DNA of 16,478 nt from Lachnospiraceae bacterium (GCA_024403585.1 JAKSRN010000015.1:1-16478), one strand, 5' to 3'; positions 1 through 6,356 are shown, counted from the first letter of the stretch. Program-made: numbers and translations. The notes: generated from the letters alone by a model not told the origin.

Positions 1-40
1 CTTATATACTTCGTACACCATCTTCGACGATCGTCTACAC

Positions 41-71
41 AAAAAAGGCAGGTTCGCAATGAACCTGCCTT
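41..71 (-). terminator. Rho-independent terminator after rplL
   Basis: On the minus strand a 9-bp perfect stem (GGCAGGTTC / GAACCTGCC, extended by two A-T pairs) with a 5-base loop is followed at once by six T. It lies about 40 bases past the rplL stop and closes the rplJL transcript. The remaining 40 bases to the window edge show no feature I can support. Confidence 0.93.
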
Positions 72-112
72 CATATTTTTCTTTGATGTTTGAAAAAGCT
101 CTGAAATCAAAA

Positions 113-484
113 TTATTTGATTGTAACTTTTGCTCCCTCAGCCTCAAGTTTAGCTTTAACATCCTCAGCCTCAGCTTTAGATACAGCCTCTTTCAGTTTG
201 CTTGGTGCGCCATCAACAGCTGCTTTAGCCTCTTTCAGGCCAAGTCCTGTGATCTCACGAACAACTTTGATAACTTTAACTTTGTTTGGTCCAACCTCTG
301 TCAGCTCTACGTCAAACTCAGTTTTCTCTTCCTCAGCTGGAGCATCAGCTGCTGCTGCTACTACAACGCCTGCTGCTGCAGATACGCCGAACTCTTCCTC
401 ACAAGCTTTAACCAGCTCGTTTAACTCTAATACAGATAACTCTTTGATTGCCTCGATAAACTCAGCAGTAGTAAGTTTTGCCAT
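113..484 (-). CDS. rplL: 50S ribosomal protein L7/L12
   Basis: This 123-residue protein has the usual length and layout of L7/L12. An N-terminal dimerisation and L10-binding helical part (MAKLTTAEFIEAIKEL) is followed by an Ala-rich flexible hinge at about residues 36-52. The C-terminal domain carries the conserved factor-binding stretch VKVIKVVREITGLGLKEAK. L7/L12 dimers form the mobile stalk that recruits and stimulates the translation GTPases. The reading frame is open five codons further upstream, but the start chosen here (MAKL) matches the family N-terminus and has GGAGGA at a good distance (complement 492-497). It lies 69 bases after rplJ in the same transcript, and a terminator follows. 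Identification is very secure. Confidence 0.98.
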   Translation of the reverse strand: MAKLTTAEFIEAIKELSVLELNELVKACEEEFGVSAAAGVVVAAAADAPAEEEKTEFDVELTEVGPNKVKVIKVVREITGLGLKEAKAAVDGAPSKLKEAVSKAEAEDVKAKLEAEGAKVTIK

Positions 485-521
485 GGTAAAATCCTCCATT
501 ATTTTTTTAATTTCATGATAC

Positions 522-550
522 GGCTGCCAAATGCAGCTCGTTACGCAGCC
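522..550 (-). promoter_or_regulatory. rplJ-rplL intergenic hairpin with two alternative folds
   Basis: On the minus strand GGCTGC (550-545) can pair with GCAGCC (527-522). Alternatively, an inner GCTGC (537-533) can pair with GCAGC (527-523) around a 5-base loop. The two folds share the 3' arm and so exclude each other. No T-run follows, so it is not a plain terminator. A role in adjusting L12 output or mRNA processing between the two genes is inference. Confidence 0.45.
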
Positions 551-553
551 AAA

Positions 554-1063
554 TTATTCTGCTGCTGCTTCGCCATCTTTCTCGGCGATCTGTTTGATAA
601 CACGAGCGAAGTTTGCGATTGGGGACTGCATACTTCCAAGGAGTCTTCCAAGAAGGATCTCTCTTGAAGGAATAGATGCAAGTGCCTGAACACCCTTCTC
701 ATCGTAGTATCCACCCTCAACTACTGCTGCAACGAGCTCAAGTTTAGGGTTTTTCTTAGCAAACTCAGCCATAACTCTTGCTGGAGCTGTAGCGTCATCT
801 TTGGAAACTGCGATAGCGTTTGTTCCCTCAAGATGTTTGCAAAGCTCTTCACAAGGAGTACCCTGGAATGCCAGATTCATCATTCTGTTTTTGTAGACTT
901 TGTAAGTGATTCCGGCTTCTCTCAGGTTCTTACGAAGCTGAGTATCCTGAGCTACTGTCAGACCAGAGTAGTTTACAAGTACAATACCTGCAGCTCCATC
1001 GATCAGTGTAGCGATCTCTTCAACAACCGGCTTTTTAAGTTCTACTTTTGCACGAATTGCCAT
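554..1063 (-). CDS. rplJ: 50S ribosomal protein L10
   Basis: The 169-residue product is L10, base of the ribosomal stalk, which binds 23S rRNA next to L11 and carries the L7/L12 dimers on its C-terminal helix. The N-terminal RNA-binding domain is recognisable by the segments VNYSGLTVAQDTQLRKNLRE and YKVYKNRMMNLA. A later segment (IPSREILLGRLLGSMQSP) is typical of Firmicute L10, and the C-terminal helix ends with an acidic, Ala-rich tail. AGGAGG lies ahead of the ATG (complement 1073-1079). The gene is first of a two-gene rplJL unit with its own promoter and an attenuator leader, and is probably repressed by the L10(L12)4 complex. Confidence 0.98.
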   Translation of the reverse strand: MAIRAKVELKKPVVEEIATLIDGAAGIVLVNYSGLTVAQDTQLRKNLREAGITYKVYKNRMMNLAFQGTPCEELCKHLEGTNAIAVSKDDATAPARVMAEFAKKNPKLELVAAVVEGGYYDEKGVQALASIPSREILLGRLLGSMQSPIANFARVIKQIAEKDGEAAAE

Positions 1064-1101
1064 GAATGGTGCACCTCCTTATAGAATATATGTACACGCA
1101 C

Positions 1102-1216
1102 AAAAAAACCTGCTGGCACAAAGACACAACAGGACTAACTTCATTAATACGAAATCTTCCTCGGCAGGCGGATTCAACGCTTACACCTTACGGCACCTGC
1201 TGTCTTCGGCGTGATA
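1102..1216 (-). ncRNA. Ribosomal protein L10 leader (attenuator)
   Basis: The 5' untranslated region of rplJ shows the L10-leader pattern. The 5' strand reads CCGAAGACAGCAGGTGCC, the middle contains CCTGCCGAGG, and the 3' end is a hairpin (CCTGTTG...CAGCAGG, 1133-1109) followed by seven T, a terminator. The 5' AAGACA (1206-1201) can also pair with TGTCTT (1126-1121) inside the terminator hairpin. That gives mutually exclusive readthrough and termination folds. In Bacillus subtilis the equivalent leader is controlled by transcription attenuation through L10(L12)4; the same mechanism here is inferred from the matching sequence. Confidence 0.9.
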
Positions 1217-1223
1217 CCTGTGT

Positions 1224-1252
1224 ATAATAGCATCTGATTTCTATTTTGTCAA
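1224..1252 (-). promoter_or_regulatory. Sigma-A type promoter of rplJL
   Basis: A consensus -35 TTGACA (complement 1247-1252) and a -10 TATTAT (complement 1224-1229) are separated by exactly 17 bases on the minus strand. Transcription would begin around 1217, at the start of the L10 leader. The promoter sits just after the rplA terminator, so rplJL is uncoupled from the upstream cluster. Confidence 0.88.
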
Positions 1253-1271
1253 CACTATTTTTTTACTTTAG

Positions 1272-1303
1272 CAAAAAAAGTCCCCTGATCTCTCAGGGGA
1301 CTT
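1272..1303 (-). terminator. Rho-independent terminator after rplA
   Basis: An 11-bp perfect stem (AAGTCCCCTGA with TCAGGGGACTT) with a 4-base loop leads into a run of seven T on the minus strand. It ends the rpmG-to-rplA transcript ahead of the rplJL promoter. Confidence 0.95.
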
Positions 1304-1328
1304 GTAAGCTCGAAATAATTCGATTCTA

Positions 1329-2021
1329 TTATGCAAGCTTCATTGGGTTAACCTTTACACCAGGTCCCATTGTTGGAGCCAGTGTAACGCTCTTAAGGAA
1401 CTGTCCCTTAACAGCTGCAGGTCTAGCCTTGTTGATTGCATTCATCAGCGTCTGGAAGTTGTCGCGCAGCTGCTCCTCACTGAAAGAAGCTTTACCGATC
1501 GGCACGTGAATGATATTTGTTTTGTCAAGACGATACTCAACTTTACCAGCTTTGATATCAGCAATTGCTTTAGTAACATCCATAGTTACTGTTCCGGATT
1601 TTGGGTTTGGCATTAAACCTTTAGGTCCAAGTACACGACCAAGACGTCCAACAACACCCATCATGTCTGGAGTTGCTACTACAACGTCGAAATCAAGCCA
1701 TCCTTCTTTCTGGATTCTTGGAAGCAGTTCCTCTGCTCCTACGTAATCTGCTCCAGCTGCAGCAGCCTCATCAGCTTTTGCACCTTTAGCAAATACCAGA
1801 ACACGAACAGTTTTTCCTGTTCCGTGAGGAAGAACTACAGCGCCACGGATCTGCTGATCTGCATGACGTCCATCACAACCTGTACGTACGTGTGCTTCAA
1901 TTGTCTCATCAAATTTGGCAACTGCTAAACTTTTTACCAGAGTAACAGCCTCTTCTGGATCATAAAGGTTAGCACGATTTACTGCTTTCGCAGTCTCAAG
2001 ATATTTTTTACCGCGTTTCAT
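1329..2021 (-). CDS. rplA: 50S ribosomal protein L1
   Basis: The 230-residue protein is L1, which binds the L1 stalk of 23S rRNA and helps release deacylated tRNA from the E site. In many bacteria it also represses its own mRNA. The L1 signature is visible in GAVVLPHGTGKTVRVLVFAKG, VGRLGRVLGPKGLMPNPKSG and the C-terminal LKSVTLAPTMGPGVKVNP. Length is standard. AGGAGG (complement 2033-2039) precedes the ATG. The gene follows rplK with an intergenic stretch of about 80 bases containing a hairpin that resembles the rRNA L1 site, so L1 probably controls its own translation. Confidence 0.98.
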   Translation of the reverse strand: MKRGKKYLETAKAVNRANLYDPEEAVTLVKSLAVAKFDETIEAHVRTGCDGRHADQQIRGAVVLPHGTGKTVRVLVFAKGAKADEAAAAGADYVGAEELLPRIQKEGWLDFDVVVATPDMMGVVGRLGRVLGPKGLMPNPKSGTVTMDVTKAIADIKAGKVEYRLDKTNIIHVPIGKASFSEEQLRDNFQTLMNAINKARPAAVKGQFLKSVTLAPTMGPGVKVNPMKLA

Positions 2022-2039
2022 TGTCTAAATAACCTCCTA

Positions 2040-2067
2040 GTGGTAATTGCGGGATGCTCCCTCCCAC
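2040..2067 (-). promoter_or_regulatory. Putative L1-binding mRNA hairpin, copy 2 (before rplA)
   Basis: This 28-base element starts GTGGGAGGG and ends GCAATTACCAC on the minus strand. GTGG pairs with CCAC, and GGG pairs with CCC around a short loop, leaving an asymmetric internal loop. The paired strands resemble the L1 stalk of 23S rRNA (GUGGGAGG on one strand, AAAUACCAC on the other). The 3' end of the element abuts the AGGAGG of rplA, so bound L1 could cover the ribosome binding site. The sequence match is direct; L1 binding is inferred. Confidence 0.72.
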
Positions 2068-2102
2068 GTCTGTCTTTACATATCAAAGGTAACTTTGTAG
2101 AA

Positions 2103-2528
2103 TTAGTCCTCTACAACGATTCCCATACTTCTTGCAGTACCAGCGATCATGCTCATAGCAGCCTCGATGGATGCTGCGTTCAGATCTGGCATTTTCATCT
2201 CAGCGATCTCACGGATCTTATCTTTGGAGATAGTTGCAACTTTAGTTTTGTTTGGAACTCCTGAACCGGATTTCAGGTTGCAAGCTTTCTTCAGAAGAAC
2301 TGCTGCTGGTGGAGTTTTTGTAATGAAACTGAAACTTCTATCTGCATATACAGTAATTACAACAGGGATGATCAGATCTCCCTTATCTGCAGTTCTGGCA
2401 TTGAACTCTTTTGTGAACTGTACGATATTAACTCCATGCTGTCCAAGAGCTGGTCCAACTGGTGGAGCTGGTGTAGCTTTGCCTGCAGGAATCTGTAATT
2501 TAATATAACCTGTAACTTTCTTTGCCAT
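2103..2528 (-). CDS. rplK: 50S ribosomal protein L11
   Basis: This 141-residue protein has exactly the usual L11 length. The N-terminal domain contains the hallmark PPVGPALGQHGVNIVQFTKE, and the C-terminal RNA-binding domain follows with TKTPPAAVLLKKA and the GTARSMGI end. L11 sits at the GTPase-associated centre and is needed for thiopeptide sensitivity and for stringent-response activation in species that use it. The frame is open 17 codons upstream, but MAKKVTGYIKLQ is the conserved start and has AGGAGG in front (complement 2537-2543). It lies between nusG and rplA in one transcript, with an L1-like hairpin just upstream. Confidence 0.98.
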   Translation of the reverse strand: MAKKVTGYIKLQIPAGKATPAPPVGPALGQHGVNIVQFTKEFNARTADKGDLIIPVVITVYADRSFSFITKTPPAAVLLKKACNLKSGSGVPNKTKVATISKDKIREIAEMKMPDLNAASIEAAMSMIAGTARSMGIVVED

Positions 2529-2551
2529 AATTAGGCACCTCCTAATAAAAT

Positions 2552-2579
2552 GTGGTAATTGCGGGGATTTCCCTCCCAC
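2552..2579 (-). promoter_or_regulatory. Putative L1-binding mRNA hairpin, copy 1 (before rplK)
   Basis: This 28-base element also starts GTGGGAGGG and ends GCAATTACCAC, and differs from the copy before rplA only in the apical loop region. It has the same GTGG/CCAC outer stem, GGG-type inner stem and asymmetric internal loop that resemble the 23S rRNA L1 site. It stands 8 bases before the AGGAGG of rplK. In E. coli a single L1 target lies before rplK and controls rplK-rplA; an equivalent role here is inferred. Confidence 0.72.
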
Positions 2580-2586
2580 AGACCGA

Positions 2587-3108
2587 TTATTCGGCCTTTC
2601 TTACTTCTGCGAAACTGATCTCAACAGGTGTTTCTCTTCCGAACATCTCAACATTGATTGAAATAACCTGTTTCTGCTGATTAATGCTCTGAATCACAGC
2701 TGTTGTATCTTTCCATGCACCGCCAATAACAACGATCTGATCACCAACCTCGAGATCAACCAGTACTTTGTCTTCAACATTGAATCCAAGTGCTGTCATC
2801 TCTTCTACAGTAAGTGGTACCGGTTTGGATCCCGGACCTACGAATCCTGTAACACCACGTGTGTTGCGGACAACATACCATGTGTCATCGTTCATGATCA
2901 TGTTAAGGAGAACATAACCAGGGAATAATTTTTTCTGCGTTGTTTTTTTAACGCCGTTTTTAATCTCTGATACATCTTCCATCGGAACGCGGACCTCAAG
3001 GATCTGCTCTTCAAGATGTCTGTTCTCAATCGTTTTTTCGATATTGGCTTTTACTTTGTTCTCATAACCCGAATACGTATGAACTACATACCATCTTGCT
3101 TCTGACAT
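2587..3108 (-). CDS. nusG: Transcription elongation/termination factor NusG
   Basis: This 173-residue protein has the two-domain plan of NusG. The NGN domain (about residues 3-105) opens with ARWYVVHTYSGYENKVK and contains KKLFPGYVLLNM and VRNTRGVTGFVG. The KOW domain (about 120-170) ends with the conserved MFGRETPVEISFAEV. NusG binds RNA polymerase over the cleft, affects pausing and Rho-dependent termination, and links polymerase to ribosomes. The KOW loop reads GGAWKDTTAVIQ where the classical form is GPF...G.V, a modest divergence. The start has AGGTGA in front. It follows secE by 15 bases in the usual secE-nusG pair. Confidence 0.97.
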   Translation of the reverse strand: MSEARWYVVHTYSGYENKVKANIEKTIENRHLEEQILEVRVPMEDVSEIKNGVKKTTQKKLFPGYVLLNMIMNDDTWYVVRNTRGVTGFVGPGSKPVPLTVEEMTALGFNVEDKVLVDLEVGDQIVVIGGAWKDTTAVIQSINQQKQVISINVEMFGRETPVEISFAEVRKAE

Positions 3109-3123
3109 TGATTCACCTAATCC

Positions 3124-3324
3124 TTACTTGATAATAAACTGAACAAGCTGCAGACCAACACTGTCAATCAGCGTAATGAGAAGACAGAGGATCGCTGTAA
3201 TGATTACTACTGCTACACTCTGTTTTCCGAGTGTCTTTCTGTCAGTCCAGATGATCTTGTTAAACTCAGCTTTTAAGCCCTTCATCCAGCTTTTTTTAGC
3301 TTTGGATTTTTTTTCATCTGCCAT
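3124..3324 (-). CDS. secE: Preprotein translocase subunit SecE
   Basis: This 66-residue protein is the short, single-span SecE typical of Gram-positive bacteria. It has a Lys-rich cytoplasmic N-terminus, then the amphipathic conserved motif EFNKIIWTDRKTLGKQSV at about residues 20-37, then one membrane segment at about 37-60. SecE clamps SecY in the protein-conducting channel. AGGTGA precedes the ATG. It lies between rpmG (19 bases upstream) and nusG (15 bases downstream), the standard arrangement, which supports the call despite its small size. Confidence 0.96.
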   Translation of the reverse strand: MADEKKSKAKKSWMKGLKAEFNKIIWTDRKTLGKQSVAVVIITAILCLLITLIDSVGLQLVQFIIK

Positions 3325-3343
3325 AACGTCACCTCACACCAGA

Positions 3344-3493
3344 TTATTTGGTCTCTTTGTGCATTGTGTGTTTTTTACAGAATCTGCAGTACTTGCTGGT
3401 TTCCATTCTGTCGGGATGATTCTTTTTTTCTTTTGTCATGTTGTAATTGCGCTGTTTGCATTCAGTACATGCCAATGTGATTTTTACACGCAC
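3344..3493 (-). CDS. rpmG: 50S ribosomal protein L33
   Basis: A 49-codon reading frame begins with GTG (complement 3491-3493) and ends with TAA. It encodes MRVKITLACTECKQRNYNM and ends KYCRFCKKHTMHKETK. The two CxxC pairs (C9/C12 and C36/C39) form the zinc ribbon of the C+ form of L33, a small protein of the large subunit near the E site. GGAGGT stands 8 bases before the GTG, which decides this start. It is the first gene of the rpmG-secE-nusG-rplK-rplA cluster. Cys-containing L33 is often paired with a Cys-free paralogue used under zinc starvation, but none is visible here. Confidence 0.95.
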   Translation of the reverse strand: MRVKITLACTECKQRNYNMTKEKKNHPDRMETSKYCRFCKKHTMHKETK

Positions 3494-3639
3494 GACTTCC
3501 ACCTCCACTGTATATTTGCGTTAATACTGGTCTTTCTCTCCCCTCTCCGGAACCCATTCTTTCGAATCTTCGGATCCCCAGCCATGCCATTGCTGTTTTC
3601 AAGGCATAAAAAAAAGACCTACTTCCATGTCGCTTTACA

Positions 3640-3668
3640 AATATAGCATGGAGTCAGACTTCTGTCAA
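3640..3668 (-). promoter_or_regulatory. Sigma-A type promoter of the rpmG-secE-nusG-rplKA cluster
   Basis: A perfect -35 TTGACA (complement 3663-3668) and a -10 TATATT (complement 3640-3645) are spaced by 17 bases on the minus strand. The start of transcription would be near 3633, giving a leader of about 140 bases before rpmG. Confidence 0.85.
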
Positions 3669-3701
3669 GACGAATATTTATTCAAAACAGACATTTGCAT
3701 C

Positions 3702-3745
3702 CCCCTTTTACCCATCCCTATGTCTCCACGACATCGAGGAAGGGG
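3702..3745 (-). repeat. Nested inverted repeat upstream of the ribosomal promoter
   Basis: Outer arms CCCCTT (complement of 3740-3745) and AAGGGG (complement of 3702-3707) enclose an inner hairpin. The inner hairpin has ATGTC and GACAT arms extended by CCT/AGG around a 5-base loop. The element lies upstream of the -35 box, so it would not be part of the rpmG transcript from that promoter. Its role is unknown. Confidence 0.5.
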
Positions 3746-3771
3746 AAATGCTTATGCGTGTTCACTGGATC

Positions 3772-3802
3772 AAACAAAGCTGCCGTAATATTTACGACAG
3801 CT
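3772..3802 (-). terminator. Rho-independent terminator of the deacetylase-like gene
   Basis: An 11-bp stem (AGCTGTCGTAA with TTACGGCAGCT, one T-G pair) and a 3-base loop are followed by TTTGTTTG on the minus strand. It lies about 90 bases past the stop of the upstream gene. Confidence 0.85.
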
Positions 3803-3895
3803 CTGTTCTTACCGATTATTAATCTTATATCTCTCTTATGATCCTTTGTGATCCTGGTCACTCTCCAACTCAGAAAGCCCTTTGGAATCTCTGTG

Positions 3896-5440
3896 TTACA
3901 TCAGATCATACAGTTCCGGATTGGTTGGACGACGCTCATCCCATACAGAATTCGCATCGTAAAGATCCTCTGTCTTATCTCCGTCTCCAGGATTGAATAC
4001 GGACTGCCACAGGCGGTAGCCATCCAGATTTCTTCTTCCCTGTCTCATATACAGATCACCGAACTCTACAAAGTACTTGGAAGAATCTACGTTACAGAAG
4101 ATATTGAAGCCATGGGCTTTCATATACTGGAATTTCTCTGTGGAAGAATACTCCTCATTCCAGTTTGCAAGATCCTGGCCATGGGCAAAGATGATGATAT
4201 CTGAGCCGCCGATCAGTGGAGCAACGAACTCCAGCCATTTCTCTGTATCTGCCTGTACTCTGGACATATCTGCATCACCGATATGCATATGACCCCATGT
4301 ATGGCTTGCGAAGGTCCAGCCGTCTGCTTTGATGGCATCAGCAACCTCTCTTGCTTTTGCACACTCTGTTTCCCAGTTATATTCCGGATGGATTGCCAGC
4401 CATGCTTCCTGATCTGCAGTCAGTTCTACGCGGTCACGATAGCAGTAATCAGTTCTGTAACCGAGAATTCCGTTGTATCCGGTTAAAGCGATTGTTCCTT
4501 TTGCTCCTTTGTAGGAGAAGTCAGGATGGGTTTCCAGGAAATCATCCAGAAGCGGTACACAATCATAGGATCCGATCTGTGTGTTTCCATTCTCATCTAC
4601 ATACTCGCAGGTAGGTTTTCCATCTTCGCCTACAATCATCTTGGTTGCACAGCCACGGCCATCATAGCTGTGATAGTAGGAAAGGTCATCCAGTGAAAGT
4701 ACGAATGGGATCTTTCCTTCCGGAAGCAGGATATCCTTCGGAATCATATGAACCAGACCGTCTTCTCCCATCTGCTCATCTACCATATCGTAGAGGCTGA
4801 TCAGAACGTATCCTCTTTCATACATCTGCTCCATCATACGGTTAAACTCGACATCTGTGGTCATCCACTCACAGAATCCTTCTGTTCCGTTATTCCAGCC
4901 TGGTGTATCATTCAGAGAAAAACCTCTGGCCGGATCAATTACAAGTGAATGGAAGAATACATGTGTAACCAGTGTAGGCGGTGTTGCCACCAGTGAAGCC
5001 ATCGCATTCTGGTACTCTCCCATCAGTCTTGTTACTTCAGAATCTGTCTGTCCGTTCTCTACAGTATTCAGAAGATCCATTGCGCCCTGATAATCATACT
5101 GAACAGCCTTTGCTTTCGCCTCTGCCACGATTGCATCACGGCTTCCTGCCGCAGGAACTTCTTCCACTGTTTCAGTAGCAGTCTCTCCTCCCTCCGGAGC
5201 GATTACTGCTCCCTGTCCGTCACCGGTATGATCCAGCTCGATCTGAGATGCGGCAACAGTCGGTTCCTCTGCCGGTTTGTTCTGTTTTCGTAATTTACCG
5301 ATCAGCACAAGTAAAATCACCAATGCAACGATCAGTACTGCAAGAATCGCAATGCGGATTCTCATAATCTGTTTTCTTCTGCGCTGTGCAGCCTTCGCTC
5401 TTGTTTCTCTGACACGCGCTGCTTTTTCTCTTTCGTCCAT
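3896..5440 (-). CDS. Membrane-anchored polysaccharide deacetylase-like protein
   Basis: The 514-residue product starts with a basic cytoplasmic stretch and one membrane anchor at about residues 28-48. A charged linker follows, then a large extracellular domain. That domain has marks of the NodB-homology (CE4) family: an Asp pair in LSLDD (D251, D252) and a metal-binding SHTWGH (H380, H384). Such enzymes remove N-acetyl groups from peptidoglycan or other surface glycans. The gap of about 130 residues between the two motifs is far longer than the roughly 50 usual for the family, so the fold carries an insertion and the substrate is uncertain. I start at MDEREK because GGAGA precedes it and the upstream in-frame GTG overlaps the promoter -10. 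It is a single-gene unit with its own promoter and terminator. Confidence 0.78.
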   Translation of the reverse strand: MDEREKAARVRETRAKAAQRRRKQIMRIRIAILAVLIVALVILLVLIGKLRKQNKPAEEPTVAASQIELDHTGDGQGAVIAPEGGETATETVEEVPAAGSRDAIVAEAKAKAVQYDYQGAMDLLNTVENGQTDSEVTRLMGEYQNAMASLVATPPTLVTHVFFHSLVIDPARGFSLNDTPGWNNGTEGFCEWMTTDVEFNRMMEQMYERGYVLISLYDMVDEQMGEDGLVHMIPKDILLPEGKIPFVLSLDDLSYYHSYDGRGCATKMIVGEDGKPTCEYVDENGNTQIGSYDCVPLLDDFLETHPDFSYKGAKGTIALTGYNGILGYRTDYCYRDRVELTADQEAWLAIHPEYNWETECAKAREVADAIKADGWTFASHTWGHMHIGDADMSRVQADTEKWLEFVAPLIGGSDIIIFAHGQDLANWNEEYSSTEKFQYMKAHGFNIFCNVDSSKYFVEFGDLYMRQGRRNLDGYRLWQSVFNPGDGDKTEDLYDANSVWDERRPTNPELYDLM

Positions 5441-5485
5441 AATTATTCTCCAGTTATGCCTCGGGTTACAAAAAACGCTATCAAA

Positions 5486-5514
5486 ATTATACACTTGCGT
5501 CGTTTAAAAATCAA
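5486..5514 (-). promoter_or_regulatory. Promoter of the deacetylase-like gene
   Basis: On the minus strand TTGATT (complement 5509-5514) and TATAAT (complement 5486-5491) are separated by 17 bases. Transcription would start near 5479, about 40 bases ahead of the ATG at 5440. Confidence 0.82.
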
Positions 5515-5577
5515 TTAAGCTTCAGGAAGTTTTCAGGGTGACCACCGTCAGAAACGGGACATTCCCATCCTTTTCCC

Positions 5578-6351
5578 TTACTGATGACGCTGTGCATGAG
5601 CTGTATACATCAGTACAGCCGCTGCAATGGATGCATTCAACGACTCCACCTGTCCCTCCATAGGGATACGGATCAGGTGATCTGCCCTTTCAGACAGGGC
5701 TTCTGTCAGGCCATTTCCTTCATTTCCAATCAGAAATGCACACCCCTCACGATAATTCTCCTCCGCATAGGAATGCACTCCTTTCAGATGTGCCGCATAG
5801 GTCTGCACACCCTGTTTTTTCAGCCAGTCCATTGTCTCTGACAGATTCTCTTCATATATAAATGGCATACGGAAGATGGATCCCATTGTAGACCGAATAG
5901 TCTTTGGTGCAAACAGGTCCACTGTTTTTTTACTGAGGATAATACCGGTTACACCGGCTCCCTCCGCAGTACGGATGATCGTGCCGACATTTCCGGGATC
6001 CTGTAAATCTTCCAGGACCATGATAAAAGGCGCCTGTCCTTGCCCCAGCAGATCTTCCTTTTTATAAGAAGGAATGCGAATGACCGTCAGGATTCCCTGC
6101 GGTGTCATCGTATCACACATCTTCCCGAATACCTTCTCATCCACCAGCTCCACTTCCGTGCCTGCCAGCAGATCCTCGTGCTCCTTTGCAAAACTCTCTG
6201 TGGCATACACAGAATCAATCCAGGCCTTCGGAACTTCCCGGAAAAGCTTCAATCCCTCAGCCACAAACAGGCCCTTTTCTCTTCTGGCCTTTCCTTTTGT
6301 ATTCAGCTGAACAACCTGTTTTACTTTTGAGTTACTTGCACTTGTAATCAT
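5578..6351 (-). CDS. TrmH/SpoU-family RNA 2'-O-methyltransferase
   Basis: The 257-residue protein belongs to the SPOUT (trefoil-knot) methyltransferases that use S-adenosylmethionine to methylate a ribose 2'-OH in rRNA or tRNA. The N-terminal substrate-binding part (about residues 1-100) has the typical SNSKVKQ start and KGLFVAEGLKLFREV. The catalytic knot has motif 1 LEDLQDPGNVGTIIRTAEG (113-131, with N121 and R127), motif 2 FLIGNEGNGL (206-215) and motif 3 IPMEGQVESLNASIAAAV (229-246). The 23S rRNA guanosine methyltransferases RlmB and YsgA are the nearest named relatives, but the target base cannot be read from sequence. Its ATG is 5 bases past the dnaE stop and its AAGGAG lies within the dnaE end, so the two are co-transcribed. 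Confidence 0.93.
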   Translation of the reverse strand: MITSASNSKVKQVVQLNTKGKARREKGLFVAEGLKLFREVPKAWIDSVYATESFAKEHEDLLAGTEVELVDEKVFGKMCDTMTPQGILTVIRIPSYKKEDLLGQGQAPFIMVLEDLQDPGNVGTIIRTAEGAGVTGIILSKKTVDLFAPKTIRSTMGSIFRMPFIYEENLSETMDWLKKQGVQTYAAHLKGVHSYAEENYREGCAFLIGNEGNGLTEALSERADHLIRIPMEGQVESLNASIAAAVLMYTAHAQRHQ

Positions 6352-6356
6352 TGTCT

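Larger units (their letters stand above)
3494..3895. other. Gene-free region between the deacetylase-like gene and rpmG
   Basis: These 402 bases hold, in transcription order, the terminator of the upstream gene (3802-3772), a short motif shared with 13559-13575 (3764-3748), a structured inverted-repeat element (3745-3702), the promoter of the ribosomal cluster and a leader of about 140 bases. The leader contains a run of nine T on the minus strand and an ATGCC/GGCAT inverted repeat, but no fold I can assign to a known leader family. A 33-codon frame at 3484-3585 lacks a ribosome binding site. Confidence 0.7.

Noticed and set aside
2529..2579. A 17-codon N-terminal extension of L11
   Set aside because: It covers the L1-like hairpin and the ribosome binding site, and the shorter form has the exact family length.
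3484..3585. A 33-codon minus-strand frame in the rpmG leader that overlaps the rpmG start
   Set aside because: It would be a possible leader peptide, but no ribosome binding site precedes its ATG and nothing else supports translation.
3607..3660. A terminator in the rpmG leader before the nine-T run
   Set aside because: The only stem (CCATG/CATGG) overlaps the -10 region, so it could not form in the transcript from that promoter.
5441..5494. An 18-codon upstream extension of the deacetylase-like protein from a GTG
   Set aside because: The GTG and next codons coincide with the -10 TATAAT of a good promoter, while the downstream ATG has a ribosome binding site.
5515..5577. A terminator after the methyltransferase gene
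   Set aside because: Short inverted repeats exist (GGTGACCACC), but there is no stem followed by a T-run.
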